Origin: Deltaproteobacteria bacterium | GTDB lineage: Bacteria; Desulfobacterota; DSM-4660; Desulfatiglandales; Desulfatiglandaceae | Length of the DNA: 64,000 nt | Direction of reading: 5' to 3' | NCBI GenBank assembly: GCA_019307815.1 | Contig: JAFDIV010000011.1 | Coordinates: 37,704-101,703 of the forward strand | Part shown: positions 17,851 through 27,600 of the stretch, one piece after another | Position numbering within the stretch: the first letter of the stretch is position 1 | How the letters are laid out: each line of letters begins with the position of its first letter | Notes under the pieces: model-generated | Database searches by the model: none | Told to the model about the DNA's origin: nothing | What the model saw: only the letters and a program-made list of their open reading frames with translations | Position numbers and translations under genes: made by a program

Positions 17851-17875
17851 TCACTCTAGGCACTCTAGATCACTC
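17851..17875 (-). repeat. right inverted repeat flanking S23-type gene
   Basis: Partner of the 17416-17440 repeat (22/25 identity in inverted orientation). It overlaps the TGA stop of the multifunctional enzyme gene by two bases, so the repeat-bounded unit abuts that gene exactly. Confidence 0.65.
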
Positions 17876-20000
17876 AAAACTTAAACAACTTCTCTATCAA
17901 CTGCGACTTCATCAAATCACCCTCTATCTTCAACTTCCCAGATGTATACGCACTCATCGCATTAAGCCTCCCCTCCATCAACGCCAGAAAATCCCCCTCC
18001 TCCATCAATATCGTCGTCGTAGGTCTCTCATGCAACCCCTCCCTAACCTCACACTCCCCATCCTTAATCACCGCATACCAATCCCCTCCTCCAGGACCAG
18101 ATATCCTATACTGAAATACCACATCCACCCCACCTGCCTTATCCGCCTGAAATGCATCGGCCATCCGCTCAAATACTCCCCTCACCGTTAATCCCCCTGA
18201 AACTTCCCCCACACCCCCACCTCCTCCGCTCACAGCCTCCATCATAGGTCCAAGCGCCACCGTCGCATTGTAGTATTCCTCGGCCCCTTCAAGATTATCA
18301 ATAGATTCCCAAGACCTCTGGAGTTCTTCTGGTGTAGGCACGATACTTCCGTCTCCAACCACAACACCGGGGCCCTGAACCACCGCTACCCTGCTGAAAT
18401 GGCCCATTCCCGCATTGAAGATCATTCCTGTTTCTTGGAACTTCTCTGAGGCGAGGTAAAGCACCATGGGCGCCACATACCCCGGCTTCAACCTCTCAAA
18501 TAAATCCTCAGGCAATACATCCTCCGTCAACCTCGTCCCAGCCAACGGCGCCACCGTGTTCACCTTAATCCCATACTTCTCACCCTCCAACTTCAGCGTG
18601 TTCATCAATCCCACTACCCCCATCTTCGCAGCAGAATAATTCGCCTGACCAAAGTTCCCAAACAACCCAGCCGCAGATGTGGTCATCACTACCCTCCCAT
18701 AGCCCTTCTCCCTCATCTTCAAAAACGCAGGCCTCGTAACATTGTACGCACCCATCAAGTGAACCTTTATCACTTCCTCCCAGTCATCAACACCCATCTT
18801 ACCAAAACTACGGTCCCTCAATATCCCCGCATTGTTTATCAGTATGTCCACCCCTCCAAAGGCCTCAACCGCCCTCCTAACTATCGCCTCACCACCCTCA
18901 GGTGTCGCCACACTGTCATAACTTGCAACCGCCTCTCCTCCCAATGCCTTTATCTCCTCCACCACCTTGTCGGCAGGTCCCATGGACCCCTCTCCAGAAC
19001 CATCCCTCGCTCCCCCTACATCATTGACCACCACCTTAGCTCCCCGCTTCGCCAGCTCCAAGGCATATACCCTTCCAAGCCCCCCTCCAGCTCCTGTCAC
19101 TATCGCCACCCGGCCGTCAAAGCGAATCCCCTGGCGCGAAAGTCTCTTTTGCATTTCCTCGCGGCTCATCCATTCCACAATGCCCTGGTCAATTACTATC
19201 TCACCGGTCTCGTCATTGACAGTCCTGAAGACCGCTTTTCCCTCTTCCAGCTTCCATATCTGGGTCTTGATGGGAGTGCCCGGATATAGGGGCCGAGAGA
19301 ACCTGGTTTTGAAGCGGGTCATGCGTTCAGGCTCGCCTGGGAAAAGGGCCCTTATCACCGCCCGGCAGGCAAATCCGTGCGTGCACAGGCCGTGCATGAT
19401 GGGGCGCTCAAACCCGGCAGCCTTAGCAAAATTGGGGTCCACGTGGAGCTGAAATATGTCTCCTGAGAGCCTGTAGATGAGTGGTTGGTCAGGGGTTGGA
19501 AGGTCTCTTTCCTCGTGATCTGGGGCACGATCAGGGAATTCAATCTTTTCGCTGGGTGGTTTTTCGCCCCCAAAGCCTCCATCGAGCCGCCCGAACAGGG
19601 TGAATATATTGGTGAACAGCCTTTTGCCGTTGGAATAATAAGTAACGGCCTCGGCCACCACGAGTGCCCCTTTATCAGGACCGCGATCGTAAATATGCGT
19701 GATAGTTCCCTCAGTGGTAAGAGTTCCTTCAGGAGGAATGGGATTATGAAAGATTATATCCTGCTCAGCATGCAGGATACCTGCCAAATTCACATTGGAC
19801 TCCATCGCAACACTTGCCAGGAACTCGAAGACTGCTCCAATTGAAAAACTCGGTATCACCTTTAGGTTGTTTTCATAACAATACTCAAGCTCCTTGAAAC
19901 CCGCCCCCACTCCCAGGGCATATAGCACCACATCCTTCCACGTATAATCCTTGGTAAGCGGGCCTATCTTCTTCCCGATGGCATCCGGATTCAAAGGCAT
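17874..20000 (-). CDS. multifunctional beta-oxidation enzyme: MaoC hydratase - SDR - SCP2
   Basis: 708-residue fusion. Residues 1-285 are a double hot-dog MaoC-like 2-enoyl-CoA hydratase with SGDIFQLHVDP (Asp181, His186) and PIMHGLCTHGF. Residues 293-580 are a short-chain dehydrogenase with VAIVTGAGGGLGR and the catalytic YSAAK (Tyr455, Lys459). Residues about 600-708 are an SCP2 lipid-carrier domain. It would hydrate an enoyl-CoA and oxidise the 3-hydroxyacyl-CoA. The order hydratase-SDR-SCP2 is permuted relative to peroxisomal MFE-2 (SDR-hydratase-SCP2). The hydratase motif has FQ where NP is usual. The RBS is GAAGGAGGATT. The SDR and SCP2 parts show strong plus-strand C excess, while the hydratase part does not. 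Confidence 0.88.
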   Translation of the reverse strand: MPLNPDAIGKKIGPLTKDYTWKDVVLYALGVGAGFKELEYCYENNLKVIPSFSIGAVFEFLASVAMESNVNLAGILHAEQDIIFHNPIPPEGTLTTEGTITHIYDRGPDKGALVVAEAVTYYSNGKRLFTNIFTLFGRLDGGFGGEKPPSEKIEFPDRAPDHEERDLPTPDQPLIYRLSGDIFQLHVDPNFAKAAGFERPIMHGLCTHGFACRAVIRALFPGEPERMTRFKTRFSRPLYPGTPIKTQIWKLEEGKAVFRTVNDETGEIVIDQGIVEWMSREEMQKRLSRQGIRFDGRVAIVTGAGGGLGRVYALELAKRGAKVVVNDVGGARDGSGEGSMGPADKVVEEIKALGGEAVASYDSVATPEGGEAIVRRAVEAFGGVDILINNAGILRDRSFGKMGVDDWEEVIKVHLMGAYNVTRPAFLKMREKGYGRVVMTTSAAGLFGNFGQANYSAAKMGVVGLMNTLKLEGEKYGIKVNTVAPLAGTRLTEDVLPEDLFERLKPGYVAPMVLYLASEKFQETGMIFNAGMGHFSRVAVVQGPGVVVGDGSIVPTPEELQRSWESIDNLEGAEEYYNATVALGPMMEAVSGGGGGVGEVSGGLTVRGVFERMADAFQADKAGGVDVVFQYRISGPGGGDWYAVIKDGECEVREGLHERPTTTILMEEGDFLALMEGRLNAMSAYTSGKLKIEGDLMKSQLIEKLFKF

Positions 20001-20195
20001 TGCTAATCCTCCTTCTCAAAATGTAAGACCCAAACAGACGAAAACCCGAGTTTAAGGTCCTTTTAACGTGCACTTAAACCATCACTCCGGCCCCCTCCCT
20101 GCATGGGGCAGGCAGGCCTTGAGGGAAAGGGAGCTTGTGTACTTGGTCAGCGTTTTATCGGAAAAGGACCGGAAGATTATTTCAGTATCATAATC

Positions 20196-20858
20196 TTATG
20201 GTTTTTCCTTTGCCTTTACCCTTTCTCCCTTGCTCTCCCCAACAAAAGCAGGAATAAGCAGAAATCTTAGGGTCTCCTTTACCCTTGCAATATATTCGTT
20301 TCGTTCAAGGCCCAGCATGGGGCGGAAAAAGCCTTCTCCAGATATGAAGTTGTGAATTGCATTCATCATGGCGAGCACCTTCATGCGGGCGGAAACCGGA
20401 ACATTCCTTTTGTCTGAGCATAACTCCATTGAACGGGCAATGTCCGAGACATATTCTGGGACGTGGATATCAAGGCCGGACTTGTGGCGGGTCTTGCCAA
20501 AATAACGAAACAGAATCAGGTTAGATATTTCAGGATGGCGGAAGAGGAAATCGGTCATCTCATCGATGGCGATCTCCATCCTCTTGGCAAGGGGCAGCCC
20601 ATGAATGATCCGTTCCACCTGGATCAACTTGTTCCTCAAATCTTCATGGATATCCAGTACCACCGCTTCATAGAGATCACCTTTCTCTCCCCAATGATAG
20701 TGCAAGGTGGATATGTCAATCCCCACCTTGGCGGCGATCATCCTCGTGGTAGTCCCATGAAAGCCGTATTCGCCGAAAATCTTCCGAGCAGCCTTCAGTA
20801 TCTTGGCCTTCATGGACTCGGGGTCTTTACGTGCCTTTTCAAGAGGGGTTGCCATCAT
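20196..20858 (-). CDS. TetR/AcrR-family transcriptional regulator
   Basis: 220 residues. The N-terminal helix-turn-helix (ILKAARKIFGEYGFHGTTTRMIAAKVG then STLHYHWGEKGDLYEAVV) is typical of TetR proteins, and the C-terminal part is the variable ligand domain. GGAG lies 5 bases before the first of two ATG codons. A perfect 20-base palindrome 18 bases upstream is a natural autoregulatory operator. Its position beside the multifunctional beta-oxidation gene suggests it senses an acyl-CoA or fatty acid and controls the neighbouring genes. Confidence 0.85.
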   Translation of the reverse strand: MMATPLEKARKDPESMKAKILKAARKIFGEYGFHGTTTRMIAAKVGIDISTLHYHWGEKGDLYEAVVLDIHEDLRNKLIQVERIIHGLPLAKRMEIAIDEMTDFLFRHPEISNLILFRYFGKTRHKSGLDIHVPEYVSDIARSMELCSDKRNVPVSARMKVLAMMNAIHNFISGEGFFRPMLGLERNEYIARVKETLRFLLIPAFVGESKGERVKAKEKP

Positions 20859-20875
20859 TTATTCTCCACCATCTG

Positions 20876-20895
20876 TTTCCATCAATTGATGGAAA
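20876..20895. promoter_or_regulatory. perfect 20-base palindrome, candidate TetR operator
   Basis: TTTCCATCAATTGATGGAAA is fully self-complementary and lies immediately upstream of the TetR gene. Its position and symmetry suggest autorepression. Confidence 0.6.
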
Positions 20896-21056
20896 TGTAC
20901 AGCCTTTATAACCTCTCTGTCAAGCAAAAACCACATAGCCTATCTATATTCTTGGTGACCAGTAGAGAAAGATAAGCATTACTCGGGATAGGTATAGAAA
21001 AAGGAAGCCCTATTCGGGTAGACCCAGTTTATTAGAGTCTTTGGGCCAGCAACCTA

Positions 21057-21494
21057 CTAATACTCGGAAGGCGCACCAGATTCATGGTGCAAGGGCCAAA
21101 AAATCTCTTTCTTCTGCTGAAGGGCCTGAACTTCTTCCGCACTTAATGAAAAATGTTGTGCCAAGTCCTCGAGGTGTGTCTCCTGTGAACTCCTACGCCT
21201 GTCTTTTTTGCCGAATTTCACATAATTATAATATCCCCAAAGCCGAAGAATCACAAAAACCACAACAACCGCCAGGCCAAGCCTCTTGACTAGCTCTACC
21301 ATCTCGGAAAATCCGCCCTTTTTTACAATCTCCACAAAAAAGAAATGGGCTCCAAGTAGCCATAGGATTAGATTCAAAACAGGAAGGAACAGGTATACCC
21401 AAAGGGCCCACATAAATGTGGTAAACCCCCATTCCCCGATATCCCTGAACACACTCCTGAGTTTAGGGTTATCTATTATCTCTACCTCTGGCAT
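21057..21494 (-). CDS. pgaD: PgaD-like membrane protein of PNAG synthesis
   Basis: 145 residues with two hydrophobic segments (WGFTTFMWALWVYLFLPVL about 22-45, and LGLAVVVVFVILRLWGYY about 70-90) followed by FGKKDRRR. This matches the PgaD layout. PgaD associates with the PgaC synthase in the inner membrane, and the pair is activated by c-di-GMP in E. coli. It follows pgaC by 22 bases and ends the pga operon. The C-terminal extension (about 100-145) is longer than in short PgaD proteins. Confidence 0.75.
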   Translation of the reverse strand: MPEVEIIDNPKLRSVFRDIGEWGFTTFMWALWVYLFLPVLNLILWLLGAHFFFVEIVKKGGFSEMVELVKRLGLAVVVVFVILRLWGYYNYVKFGKKDRRRSSQETHLEDLAQHFSLSAEEVQALQQKKEIFWPLHHESGAPSEY

Positions 21495-21516
21495 CTCTGT
21501 TTCCTGTCCCTATCAA

Positions 21517-22767
21517 CTACGAAGCAAGCCCCCGATCAGGGCTTTTCCAAACTGCCCTAACCCCTTTCTTCTTTAAAAGCGCCTTGGGCGTGGCCACCAA
21601 TACCGTCAACGAGCTTATCATCCAATACATAAAGGGATACCAAATTACCCAGAAGAGATATTTGAACATCTTCTTGTCGTAAGTCCGATCAATAATCACA
21701 CTCACCGTAAATTGAAGAACGCACACAAGGGCCAAAATTGAGCCAGTCCACCTAGGAGGGATTGGAGGCAGGACCTTGAAAGGCAAATCAATCCCAAAGA
21801 CCGCATTGATCCCCCATATAAGTACAAGTCCCCAAAACATGTAAGCCCAAAAAATACTTGCTACATATTCGACATAGACTGGCCAAAGCCTCCGCTGCCT
21901 CCACTGGGACCATATATTGTAGTGCCTGCGCAACACCTCGACACCTCCCTGGGCCCACCTTATCCGCTGTCTCCAAAGACCCCGGAGCGTCTCAGGGACC
22001 AGGACCCAGCATATACACCTGGGTTCATATCGGATATCCCAAAAATCCTTCTCAAGCTTCCATGTAACGTCTATGTCTTCTGTTACCATATCCGTATCCC
22101 AAAATCCGGCTGAGACCAAGGCGTTCTTGCGAAAGGCTGCAACAACGCCGGAGACCGTGAGCACCTTTCCTAATATCCGCTGGGTCCTCTTTATGAGTCC
22201 TATGATCGTGGAATACTCTCCCACTTGGATCTTTCCCAATAGTGAAGTCCTGTTCAAGACCCTCGGGTTTCCGGTTACTGCTCCCACACGAGGGAATTTC
22301 ACAAAATGCCATGCCACCCAGCGAAGGGCGTTTCGGTCCAAAAAGGCATCGGCATCCATAGTCAATACAAATTCTGCCCTTGAAACTAGACATCCAACCT
22401 TGAGCGCGGCCGCCTTGCCTTGGTTCTCCCTCATGTATACTGCCCTTACAATGGGCTCTTTGCGTACAATCTCGGAGATCACATTGGCAGTGTTGTCACT
22501 GCTGCCGTCATCAATGAGCACAATCTCATAATCTGGATAGTCCAAGTCCAGGAGTTGGGCAACGGTATCTCTTATCTGCGCTTCCTCATTATGGCAGGGA
22601 ACCAGTATGGAAAAAAGCGGATACTGGTCAATGACCGGGGGTGTCTGCTCCCTCCGTTCAAGCCTCCAGAAAAATATAAGCCCTCCCAGCATCCATACTA
22701 TGCTCATCAAGAGAGGGTATAAATAAACAAAGCCGTTAATGTATTCAAAAACCGACTGCATCCTCAC
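21517..22767 (-). CDS. pgaC: poly-beta-1,6-N-acetylglucosamine synthase (GT2)
   Basis: Inner-membrane processive glycosyltransferase family 2. Residues 50-290 hold the catalytic domain, with LIDDGSSDNTA, LTMDADAFLDRNAL, DMVTEDIDVTW and the processive-enzyme motif QRIRWAQGG. Two N-terminal and three C-terminal membrane segments frame it. It makes PNAG from UDP-GlcNAc with PgaD. The start is GTG 22767 or ATG 22761; either overlaps the end of pgaB by 17-23 bases, so translation is coupled. Confidence 0.9.
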   Translation of the reverse strand: MRMQSVFEYINGFVYLYPLLMSIVWMLGGLIFFWRLERREQTPPVIDQYPLFSILVPCHNEEAQIRDTVAQLLDLDYPDYEIVLIDDGSSDNTANVISEIVRKEPIVRAVYMRENQGKAAALKVGCLVSRAEFVLTMDADAFLDRNALRWVAWHFVKFPRVGAVTGNPRVLNRTSLLGKIQVGEYSTIIGLIKRTQRILGKVLTVSGVVAAFRKNALVSAGFWDTDMVTEDIDVTWKLEKDFWDIRYEPRCICWVLVPETLRGLWRQRIRWAQGGVEVLRRHYNIWSQWRQRRLWPVYVEYVASIFWAYMFWGLVLIWGINAVFGIDLPFKVLPPIPPRWTGSILALVCVLQFTVSVIIDRTYDKKMFKYLFWVIWYPFMYWMISSLTVLVATPKALLKKKGVRAVWKSPDRGLAS

Positions 22768-24685
22768 TTAAAAAGGGAAAAACCTTGGTTGAAAATTCAA
22801 GCCTTATTTTTTTGAGTCTGGGTCTGTCTTCGAAACAATTATCAGGATAATAGGCCAGGTGCCTGCCCCCTGAGGCCAAGATTTCCCTAACCTCAGAAAG
22901 CAGGGTATTTTCAGGAATCCACTTTTTCTTGGACCAATCATAGGCCTGAACCTTGAATATGGTCTTTTTTATGCCCTCTGGCCAGGACCCTGACCTCTGC
23001 ACTATCTTCTTAAGCCATTTCTGACCGGCTTGTTCCATCTGAGGATATGCCATAACCACTACCCAGTCATAGTTTTCGAGGAACAGGCCATAGTTCTGGG
23101 CAAAACGCTCTTCAGAGGTCTCATCAGCAAGTACGGGTGCATATAGATTCCTTGCAAACCGGGCATTGGGCCTGAACGCCCTCACTGCATCCTCAAGGGC
23201 ATTTGTAAATTTAATAAGCCTTTCAGTCTTATACTTGGTCCATCTCTCCATCAAAGCCGGGTCTCGCTTGACATCCGCTAGGCCAATGGGCCGCCCCAAG
23301 GCCTGCTTGTATGCTTCAAGGGCGAGGGGATTGAAATCTTCATTTTCTGAAAGGTACGCATCATCTTGGAAAAGTATGCCATCTATCTGGGTATGGGATG
23401 CCAGGTCCTCATAAAGCATTTTAACCGCTTTCTGAACCTGAGGGCCAAAGGGAGTGAGCCTCCTGTACCACGAGGTACTTTGCCGAACCCTACCTTCCCT
23501 ATCAGAAGCCATCACCGCCAATTTGCGGTTTAGTTCATGATCCGGCAAAACAATGGCCAATGTAGGCATCCATGCATATACATCCATGCCCCTAATTATC
23601 ATCTGATGCACGGCGTGACCGAAGATATCCGCCCTTACAGGAAGCACCCTGTTGGCAAAGTACACACTCTTAATATTCCCGCTTCCATCCGGGTCGGCAA
23701 AGGCCTGCAGAAAGACAGTATTCACCTTCATAGCCACAAGTCTGTCAATCAGCCTGCCAAGGTTAGCATCTGTCTGTCTGGCCGAGGCAGGGTCATAGAT
23801 CAGGTCCAAGTCAACCTGGGCGGCCCTTATAGGTTCTTGTTCGACCGGGCAGGTGACCTGTTTAATAAACTCTTTGATAGAGCCAACCAAAACCATATTT
23901 CTATTAATCACAGAAAGGTTTCTCAGACTGGCCGGCCCTTCCTCTAAAGTAAAACATAGGGTAAAACCATGTTCAATGGCCGTGGAAACTGCGATATGAT
24001 TGTACTCTCCGTATGGCCATACCAAGGCCCTGGGACGAACTCCCAGTTTGCGACGGAATAAAGTATCTTGCTTATCAAAGTCCAAGCAGAGCCTTCTCTT
24101 ATACTCGTTCAATACCTCATATTTGCCTTTTCCCCTATTAAATATACGAACACCTATGGCCGGTCCCACATTGCCCTGCGGTGTATAAGGCACTGCCTTA
24201 TGAAGGTCAAAGGTGTGGGATGCTATCTCCACCACACCTGATGTTGCCACCTCCTTGATCTGGCTCCAACTCATAAGGGGCTCGGGGATATCCTTGGGAG
24301 GCTTGTCTATCCACGATCCCACCACAGCGAGCATTGAGGGATATCCCATCATCCTTAAGAAGGGGAACACGAATTCGTAATAAGATCTGTATGCATCGTC
24401 AAAGCTCAACAAAACCGCCTTATCTGGAAGCTCCTTTTGCCCCTTGGATGCCCTTATGATGTCCTCAACAGATACAAACCGATATCCATGGGTTCTCAGG
24501 TATTCTATCTGCTCGACAAAAGTATGCCTGGGCAGGGAATAAGGATCACCTGGCCTGGGAGTCTCAGGTATGCTGTGATAGCAGAGCACTATAAACTTAT
24601 TCTGAGCTAGGGTGCTACCAGGGTATATGCCCAGCGCCACTACCGCACCCAAGAAAATGGCACAAATCAATATCCTGTATTTCAT
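22745..24685 (-). CDS. pgaB: PgaB: PNAG N-deacetylase with C-terminal glycoside hydrolase domain
   Basis: Two-domain exported enzyme. The N-terminal NodB-type polysaccharide deacetylase (about 30-270) has LLSFDDAYRSY and the metal HxxxH-like ASHTFDLH. The C-terminal domain (about 290-640) is the GH153-like hydrolase with QAFADPDGSGNIKSVYF, ILFQDDAYLSE and VVVMAYPQME. It partly deacetylates and trims PNAG for export by PgaA. It has a signal peptide ending near STLAQ rather than the lipobox of E. coli PgaB. Start is ATG 24685, one base overlapping the TGA of the pgaA downstream frame; an upstream TTG is less likely. Confidence 0.9.
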   Translation of the reverse strand: MKYRILICAIFLGAVVALGIYPGSTLAQNKFIVLCYHSIPETPRPGDPYSLPRHTFVEQIEYLRTHGYRFVSVEDIIRASKGQKELPDKAVLLSFDDAYRSYYEFVFPFLRMMGYPSMLAVVGSWIDKPPKDIPEPLMSWSQIKEVATSGVVEIASHTFDLHKAVPYTPQGNVGPAIGVRIFNRGKGKYEVLNEYKRRLCLDFDKQDTLFRRKLGVRPRALVWPYGEYNHIAVSTAIEHGFTLCFTLEEGPASLRNLSVINRNMVLVGSIKEFIKQVTCPVEQEPIRAAQVDLDLIYDPASARQTDANLGRLIDRLVAMKVNTVFLQAFADPDGSGNIKSVYFANRVLPVRADIFGHAVHQMIIRGMDVYAWMPTLAIVLPDHELNRKLAVMASDREGRVRQSTSWYRRLTPFGPQVQKAVKMLYEDLASHTQIDGILFQDDAYLSENEDFNPLALEAYKQALGRPIGLADVKRDPALMERWTKYKTERLIKFTNALEDAVRAFRPNARFARNLYAPVLADETSEERFAQNYGLFLENYDWVVVMAYPQMEQAGQKWLKKIVQRSGSWPEGIKKTIFKVQAYDWSKKKWIPENTLLSEVREILASGGRHLAYYPDNCFEDRPRLKKIRLEFSTKVFPFLSEDAVGF

Positions 24686-27600
24686 CAAAACCTCACCCTG
24701 TAACCAATATCAATACTCAACCCGTTTACTGAATCACCGTCATAGATATTCCGTGCGGCATCCACACCCCAATATAAAGAGCGAGTGTCGCAGAAATCAA
24801 TTTCCTGTTCATATCGAAGACCACCAGTAAGGCCTGTAGAATAGTCCCTTTGCTTTTGGGGCCCCATATATATGTAAAGCCTGTGCACAAAACCCCGACC
24901 ATACATTCGGTAAAGGATCTGTTCACCCATGAGTCTAAGGGTGAGGCTATACAACCTTTGTGGATTGTAGTAAGGCGTATCCTGCTTTGAGTTACCCATG
25001 CCGTAAAGGTCGACGAACAAGCGGAGTTTTTTTATTATTTTTCACATAGAGGCCTTGTTCATAGCCCAATAGCCCTTCATTGCGGTTGTTATGGTCAGAG
25101 AACCAGGACCGGGAAAGTTCAAAGTGCAAAGAGCACGACTCACTTTCCCTATAGGTCAACCCCACATCTATCTTCTTCGCACGTATGCCATTGGCCCTGG
25201 CCCTCATGGGCACCTGATCAGTACAGGAATCAAATGAAAAATCCAATGTCCAGTAATCATCTGGTGTTACAGTTATGGAGGTTAATGCCCCCATATCTTT
25301 TGTCCCGTCTGAATTCCATGAAACCTGTTCAAGCACTTTAAATGTGCTATTAAACTCATGCTCCAGCCCGACGCCTAGGCGCTTGAAGTACTCGGTGGAA
25401 GTTTTATCTTTTGCCCTGTCCCACCAACCCAATGCAAAAAGCCTAGTACGTAATGTGATAGGCTGCGTAAACCTGGTGCCAAAGGAGATATCCCTAGTGC
25501 CATCCTGTTCCCTGGACATCCATACCTGGGTATCCAGTTCCCGCATCTGCTCTAACTCCAGTACCCTGGCTACATCCTGCACATCCTTGTCCCTGGGTCT
25601 AAGCTTGAGCAAGCTCCGGATCTCCTCCCTGGCTTCGTGTCTATAAACCAGCTCATCAAGTGCCACCACCTTCCCGGTCTTTTCTTTGATATATCGCGGA
25701 TTAATGGATTCAATGATCTTGAATTCCTGTAATGCCTTCCTAGGCCATCCCCTCCAAAGGTGCACATGGGCAAGGCCGTTTCTGATCTCAATGTTTGCGG
25801 GCGCCTCTTTGTAAAGACCTTGAAAGAATTTTTCCGCCTCTGCGAGCCTGTCTTCTTTAGCCAATAACCAGCCCCGCTCTAAGGCGATATCCAGCTTGCG
25901 CCAGTTTGGCAAAACTCTCTTTCCTTTTTTGAAAACTGGAGGTTCGGCCTTGTCCATGCTATCCAAAATACTTTGCGCCTCGCGCCATTTCCTCATCTCT
26001 TGTAATGCATAAAATTTCCCCATAAGGGCATCAAAGGAATCCGGTCTTTGCCCCAGCGCCGATTCATTCAACTCTAAGGCCCTCTCGGGCTGTTGGAGAT
26101 GCAAATAGGCCCTGGCCACTGCCTCCTGGACATAGGCGGGAGGCGATATGCCGGAATGTACAAGTTGTTCATATTCTGTCACTGCCCTATTCATATGCCC
26201 GCTTTCCACAAGCCCCACAATATGATCAAAGTGTGCTCTTGTAATATTTCCACTTTTGACCACAGGGCCTAGAAGCCTTATTGCCTCCCGCGGCTCACCC
26301 CACACCAACCTGTCAACCGCCATATCCATGATCAGATCCAAGCACACGGGATCATCTGAGGGAAAGTTCTGGAGTGCCTGCTCCAATGCATATGAACTTG
26401 CGCCCATGTCAGAGAGGGCCCTCAGCCTTAGTTTGATTGCGGTTTGGTTTCCAGGCGACCTCTTCAATATCTCATCATATTCCTTTACAGCCTCCAAAAA
26501 GTTTCCCTTTTTCTCATATGCATAGGCCCTGGCAAATCTTATGTCCAGATCGCCGGGCTCTAAGACAGACAATCTGGCCAACTCCCTCAAGGCCTTATCA
26601 TTGAGCCCCTGCAAGGACATGCAATAAGTCAACCCTATCCTTGCCTTAATGTGATCCGGATTTCTTAAAAGAATCTTATTGAAATACTCTTTAGCCCTGT
26701 GAGGATTCCCCGTCCTGAAATATGCCCAGGCAATCCAATAAAGAAAATGGTCAGAAAATTGATCGATCGAGATAGCGCTCTTTTCCAGCACCTTTACGGC
26801 CGTCTCATACTTCTTGGCCAAAATTAGAACAAGCACATAATCCCCTATTGCTTTGGGACCACCTTTCCTTGAGGCCTCTTTGAGCTCTTTAAGCATATTA
26901 TTAAGGGCCGCTGAAGGCAGGCCAGCTATCTCATCGTCCATTGCCTTATATATCTGCTCCGCATCCCCTCCTTTACCTGATGTGAGGACTCTATACATTT
27001 CCATGGCTTCCACGTAGCGTCCGGACTTCAACAAGAGCCTGGCATTCCGCAGTGTTAGGGACAAAGAATTGGGTAACATCTTGGAGCATAGCTTCATGGT
27101 TTCCAAGGCCTGATCAGCCCTTCCCATCTTGGTGAGGCTCAACACAAGGCCCTTGCAGATTTCCTCATCACAAAGCCCGAGGTCCAATGCCTTCCGATAG
27201 AGAGCCCCTGCCTTTGAAAAGGCCTTTTTGTCATAATAGGCCCGGGCCATGTTCTTTAATAAATAAGGCCGCATTGGAAACGACCGCGGCAGACTCTCGA
27301 AAAGCTCCACCGCCTTCTCTTGCCTACCTGTCCAGCACAGGAGTACCAGGTAATCTGAGAAAAGCGTAGGGTATGCCAAAGGATCTGAAATAAAGGGCTC
27401 AAGGGCCAAAAGGGCCCTATTATAGCTTCCCTCTTTGATCATGGCCCTTACCCCCTCTGCCAGTGAATCAATGAAGCCCTTGGTGGGAAAGTCGGTTCTA
27501 TAGACATCAACAACCACCCTGAAAGGGCGATCTAAAACATAGGCCTTGAAATGAAAATATGGGTAGGAAAATCCTACTTCTATTTTAAAACCTGATTTAT

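Noticed and set aside
25020..25040. Programmed -1 ribosomal frameshift in pgaA at the A7 tract.
   Set aside because: The restored frame needs loss of one A (a +1 shift or transcript slippage); a -1 shift leads to a third, wrong frame.
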